Positions 7,102 through 8,734 of a DNA stretch of 8,734 nt are shown one piece after another. Position numbers and translations under genes: made by a program. How positions within the stretch are numbered: the first letter of the stretch is position 1; the number at the start of each line of letters is the position of its first letter. This stretch comes from Desulfonatronaceae bacterium UBA663 (GTDB lineage: Bacteria; Desulfobacterota; Desulfovibrionia; Desulfovibrionales; Desulfonatronaceae), in contig DBNV01000071.1 in the NCBI GenBank assembly GCA_002299865.1, positions 4,726-13,459 of the forward strand, in the 5' to 3' direction. The notes beneath the pieces were generated by a model. The model ran no database searches, was not told the origin of the DNA, and saw only the letters and a program-made list of their open reading frames with translations.

Positions 7102-8048
7102 TTTCTCGCCCCCTTGCCCCTGGGATGATGCCGGTCGTGGATGGCCTTGAGGCGCCCGGCCCGGACATGGGTATAGATTTCCGTGGCCAGGATGTCCGTG
7201 TGCCCAAGCAAGACCTGGACCGTGCGCAGGTCAGCTCCGCCTTCCAAGAGATGGGTAGCAAAGGAATGGCGCAGGGTGTGCGGGGATATGGGTTTGCGGA
7301 TGCCAGCCGCCAGTGCGTAGGACTTGATCATTTTCCAGGTTCCTTGGCGGGTCAGCCCTTTGCCGGAACGGTTCAGGAACAAGGCGTCTTCCTGCGGGCG
7401 AAAGGTCGGCCGCCAGGTTTGAAGGTAGATTTGGAGCATGTTCTGGGCCGCGTCATGGACGGGGACCAGGCGCTCTTTGCGGCCCTTGCCGAAAACCCGC
7501 AGCAGCCCTGTCTGCGTGTCCAGGTCCAACGGTTTGAGGGCGATCAATTCGGAAACCCGCAATCCGGAGGCATACAACAGTTCCAGCATGGTTCGGTCCC
7601 GAAAACCCAGTTTGTCGTGCATATCGGGTTGAGCCAACAGGGACTTGATTTCCTCCGGACTGAGGACATCCGGCAGCCGCTTGGGAAGCTTCGGATTATC
7701 CAGCTTTTCCAAAGGATTTTGGGCCAGCAGGCCTTCGCCGGCGCAGTACGCGAACAACCCGCGCAACGTGGACAAGTGTCTGGCCAGAGAGCGGCTTTGC
7801 AGGCCGCCTTGACGCAGATGCATCAGGTAAAGCAGACCGGTTTGCGCGTTGACCGCGTCCATCTTCAGGTTTTCTTGCCGCAAAAAACGTTGAAAAGCCT
7901 CTAGGTCCAAGGTGTAGGAAGCAATGCTGTTTTCCGTGAGCCCTTTTTCTACAAGCAGAAACTCCAGGTAGCGGTCCATCCAGGGATGAAGGTCAGGGCG
8001 CGTTGGGGATATGACGGAAGAGGAGGGCATGTCGTGTTTGGTCCGCAT
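7098..8048 (-). CDS. xerD: Site-specific tyrosine recombinase XerD
   Basis: XerD works with XerC at the dif site to resolve chromosome dimers, activated by FtsK at the septum. The 316-residue product (E. coli 298) has an N-terminal core-binding domain (about 22-110; FLLVEKGLTENSIASYTLDL) and a C-terminal catalytic domain. The tyrosine-recombinase residues are all present: R164 in SGLRVSEL, K188 in FGKGRKE, H257 and R260 in HTLRHSF, H283 in LLGHTD, and nucleophile Y292 in EIYTHV. The ending HDRHHPRG resembles the E. coli XerD tail, favouring XerD over XerC. The N-terminus is about 15 residues longer than E. coli. Neither the ATG at 8048 nor the in-frame ATG at 8030 has a clear Shine-Dalgarno, so the start is uncertain and a leaderless or shorter form is possible. 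It is the first gene of the minus-strand run. Confidence 0.93.
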   Translation of the reverse strand: MRTKHDMPSSSVISPTRPDLHPWMDRYLEFLLVEKGLTENSIASYTLDLEAFQRFLRQENLKMDAVNAQTGLLYLMHLRQGGLQSRSLARHLSTLRGLFAYCAGEGLLAQNPLEKLDNPKLPKRLPDVLSPEEIKSLLAQPDMHDKLGFRDRTMLELLYASGLRVSELIALKPLDLDTQTGLLRVFGKGRKERLVPVHDAAQNMLQIYLQTWRPTFRPQEDALFLNRSGKGLTRQGTWKMIKSYALAAGIRKPISPHTLRHSFATHLLEGGADLRTVQVLLGHTDILATEIYTHVRAGRLKAIHDRHHPRGKGARK

Positions 8049-8084
8049 GGAAAGGTGTCAGCAAGCGCATCAACAAGGAGAATA

Positions 8085-8113
8085 TTTTTACCGTTTCGTA
8101 CAGCCGGACACAA
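8085..8113 (-). promoter_or_regulatory. Possible xerD promoter
   Basis: On the minus strand TTGTGT is followed after 17 bases by TAAAAA, about 37 bases before the annotated xerD ATG. The matches are 3/6 and 4/6, so this is only a candidate. It overlaps the structured stem at 8091-8135, which on this strand would lie across the promoter rather than in the message. Confidence 0.25.
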
Positions 8114-8135
8114 GTCCGGCCTCGAGTTCGAACGG
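8091..8135 (+). ncRNA. Stem-bulge plus hairpin, possible structured RNA
   Basis: A perfect hairpin GCCGGAC-ACAA-GTCCGGC (8103-8120) sits inside an outer helix formed by CCGTTTCG (8091-8098) and CGAACGG (8129-8135). The outer helix has seven base pairs with one bulged T. Nine bases later comes the plus-strand terminator at 8145-8166. Together they would make a compact folded transcript of about 75 bases. I do not recognise it as a tRNA, SRP RNA or a known riboswitch. It may be a dapL leader or a small RNA antisense to the xerD leader. The palindromes exist on both strands, so the direction is assigned only from the terminator. Confidence 0.4.
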
Positions 8136-8144
8136 AAGATGTTT

Positions 8145-8166
8145 GACTTGCGAGGCAAGTCTTTTT
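8145..8166 (+). terminator. Rho-independent terminator, plus strand
   Basis: GACTTGC and GCAAGTC form a perfect 7-bp stem around a three-base loop (GAG), followed directly by five T residues. On the minus strand the hairpin has no T-tract after it, so it acts in the plus direction. The nearest plus-strand gene, dapL, starts 138 bases further on, and nothing on the plus strand upstream is recognisable. That makes it either a transcription attenuator in a long dapL leader or the end of a small RNA. Confidence 0.7.
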
Positions 8167-8248
8167 AATCAACTTGAAGCGTCGGGGCGACAAGAGTGCA
8201 CTGCCTAGTTGTGCATGGAAGAAAAAGCCGCCGATTAAATTTGATTAA
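8165..8248. repeat. Inverted repeat TTAATCAA / TTGATTAA in the dapL upstream region
   Basis: TTAATCAACTT (8165-8175) is the reverse complement of AATTTGATTAA (8238-8248) at 10 of 11 positions, with 62 bases between the arms. A further GATTAA at 8233-8238 sits exactly 10 bases before the one at 8243-8248, one helical turn away. A smaller inverted pair TGCAC/GTGCA (8197-8201 and 8211-8215) lies between the arms. These could be regulator binding sites for dapL; the AT-rich sequence makes chance matches possible. Confidence 0.35.
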
Positions 8249-8293
8249 GGACAAAACCGTCGTCTTGCCAGTTCATTCATATCATAACATTGC

Positions 8294-8299
8294 AAGGAG
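8294..8299 (+). promoter_or_regulatory. Ribosome binding site of dapL
   Basis: AAGGAG lies five bases before the ATG at 8305. It is a strong Shine-Dalgarno and fixes the start. A TATCAT at 8280-8285 resembles a -10 box, but no matching -35 was found at normal spacing and it lies too close to the ribosome site for a normal leader. Confidence 0.85.
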
Positions 8300-8304
8300 C
8301 CGTT

Positions 8305-8734
8305 ATGCCGCAGTTCAAGCCGGCCAAGCGTTTGGCCCAGCTTCCGCCGTACCTTTTCGCGGAAATCGACCGGGTCAAAAACGAAGTCAAAGCCAAAGGC
8401 ATGGACATTATCGACCTGGGCGTGGGCGATCCGGACCTGCCCACCCCGGATTTCATCATTGAATCCATGAAAAAAGCCGTCGGCAAGGGAGAACACCACA
8501 GGTATCCTTCCTATTCCGGGCTGAACGTCTTTCGAGAGGCTGTGTCCGCGTGGTATGGCCACCGCTTCGGCGTGGAGCTGGACCCGAAATCCGAGGTGCT
8601 CAGCCTGATCGGCTCCAAGGAAGGACTGGCCCATTTTCCCTTGGCCTTTGTGGACCCCGGAGACCTGGTGCTGGTGACGACCCCGAACTATCCGGTCTAT
8701 CCCATGGCCACGATGTTCGCCGGCGGCGAGACCC
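8305..8734 (+). CDS. dapL: LL-diaminopimelate aminotransferase, N-terminal part
   Basis: DapL is a PLP-dependent class I/II aminotransferase that converts tetrahydrodipicolinate and glutamate directly to LL-diaminopimelate and 2-oxoglutarate. It thereby bypasses the succinylase or acetylase steps of lysine and peptidoglycan synthesis. The frame is open from the ATG to the window end, giving the first 143 residues of an expected 390 or so; the gene is cut by the window, not broken. Visible family features are LPPYLFAEID (13-22), DLGVGDPDLPTP (37-48), the RYPSYSGL segment (66-73), the cofactor-phosphate region GSKEG (103-107) and TTPNYPVYP (125-133). These closely match Desulfovibrio-type DapL as I recall it. 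The catalytic lysine lies beyond the edge. The gene is divergent from xerD, with a long structured upstream region. Another class I/II aminotransferase specificity cannot be fully excluded without the C-terminal half. Confidence 0.88.
   Translation, partial: MPQFKPAKRLAQLPPYLFAEIDRVKNEVKAKGMDIIDLGVGDPDLPTPDFIIESMKKAVGKGEHHRYPSYSGLNVFREAVSAWYGHRFGVELDPKSEVLSLIGSKEGLAHFPLAFVDPGDLVLVTTPNYPVYPMATMFAGGET

Noticed and set aside
7037..7261. 75-residue N-terminal extension of the DHH/CBS/nucleotidyltransferase frame
   Set aside because: Most of it lies inside xerD in another frame, has no domain similarity, and the DHH domain begins naturally at the ATG at 7036.
5408..7904. Plus-strand frames of 308 and 317 residues across the fusion gene and xerD
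   Set aside because: They are His/Gln-rich shadow translations opposite conserved catalytic motifs, with no ribosome site or family resemblance.
8091..8180. tRNA or selenocysteine tRNA suggested by GAGTTCGAA and a GGAAGAT motif
   Set aside because: No acceptor stem, D arm or proper anticodon loop can be built on either strand; the TTCGAA is part of a palindrome.
8011..8208. 65-residue plus-strand frame between xerD and dapL
   Set aside because: It overlaps the xerD start and runs straight through the structured element and terminator; composition is not protein-like. An AAGGAG at 8075-8080 has no start codon at useful spacing.
8049..8304. Lysine riboswitch (L box) upstream of dapL
   Set aside because: The gap lacks the conserved L-box core as far as I can recognise it and is short for its five-helix fold before the terminator.
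8049..8304. dif recombination site next to xerD
   Set aside because: No 28-bp sequence with the two XerC/XerD half-sites was found; the AT-rich repeats do not fit.
8245..8634. 129-residue minus-strand frame across the start of dapL
   Set aside because: It is antisense to a clear aminotransferase with a strong ribosome site; the product looks like a shadow.
1..8734. CRISPR arrays, insertion sequences, phage genes or defence islands
   Set aside because: No spaced repeats, transposase, integrase of mobile type or terminal inverted repeats are present; the only recombinase is housekeeping XerD.

Overview
The window looks like core chromosome from a deltaproteobacterium of the Desulfovibrionales type (Desulfobacterota). 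It is GC-rich, with coding sequence on nearly every base and no sign of mobile DNA. The lineage call rests on a DapL-type aminotransferase closely resembling the Desulfovibrio version, a DHH-CBS-CBS-tRNA-nucleotidyltransferase fusion, and a LapA/LapB pair next to mutS. The lineage is inferred by eye; no search was run.

Layout. Five recognisable genes lie on the minus strand and probably form one transcription direction, read from right to left: xerD (7098-8048), a four-domain DHH/CBS/CBS/nucleotidyltransferase protein (4355-7036), lapA (3872-4231), lapB (2687-3835) and mutS (61-2694). A 22-codon mini-ORF (7033-7101) joins xerD to the fusion gene through ATGA overlaps at both ends. lapA follows after a 123-base gap that may hold its own promoter. 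lapB starts 36 bases after the lapA stop, in the same frame. lapB and mutS overlap by 8 bases. A 9-bp tandem repeat (1-36) lies just past the end of mutS and may run beyond the window. On the plus strand dapL begins at 8305 and is cut by the right edge.

How the genes fit together. XerD (chromosome dimer resolution) and MutS (mismatch repair) are genome maintenance. The fusion protein joins a predicted oligonucleotide or dinucleotide phosphoesterase to a tRNA 3'-end nucleotidyltransferase. LapA and LapB point to control of lipopolysaccharide synthesis at the inner membrane. DapL makes LL-diaminopimelate for lysine and peptidoglycan. This is housekeeping content, not a defence or mobile island.

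The least explained stretch is the 256-base divergent gap between xerD and dapL (8049-8304). It holds a bulged stem enclosing a perfect 7-bp hairpin (8091-8135), then a good Rho-independent terminator pointing plus (8145-8166), although no plus-strand gene lies upstream. This suggests a short terminated RNA, either a dapL leader/attenuator or a small RNA antisense to the xerD 5' end. I found no clearly novel multi-gene system.
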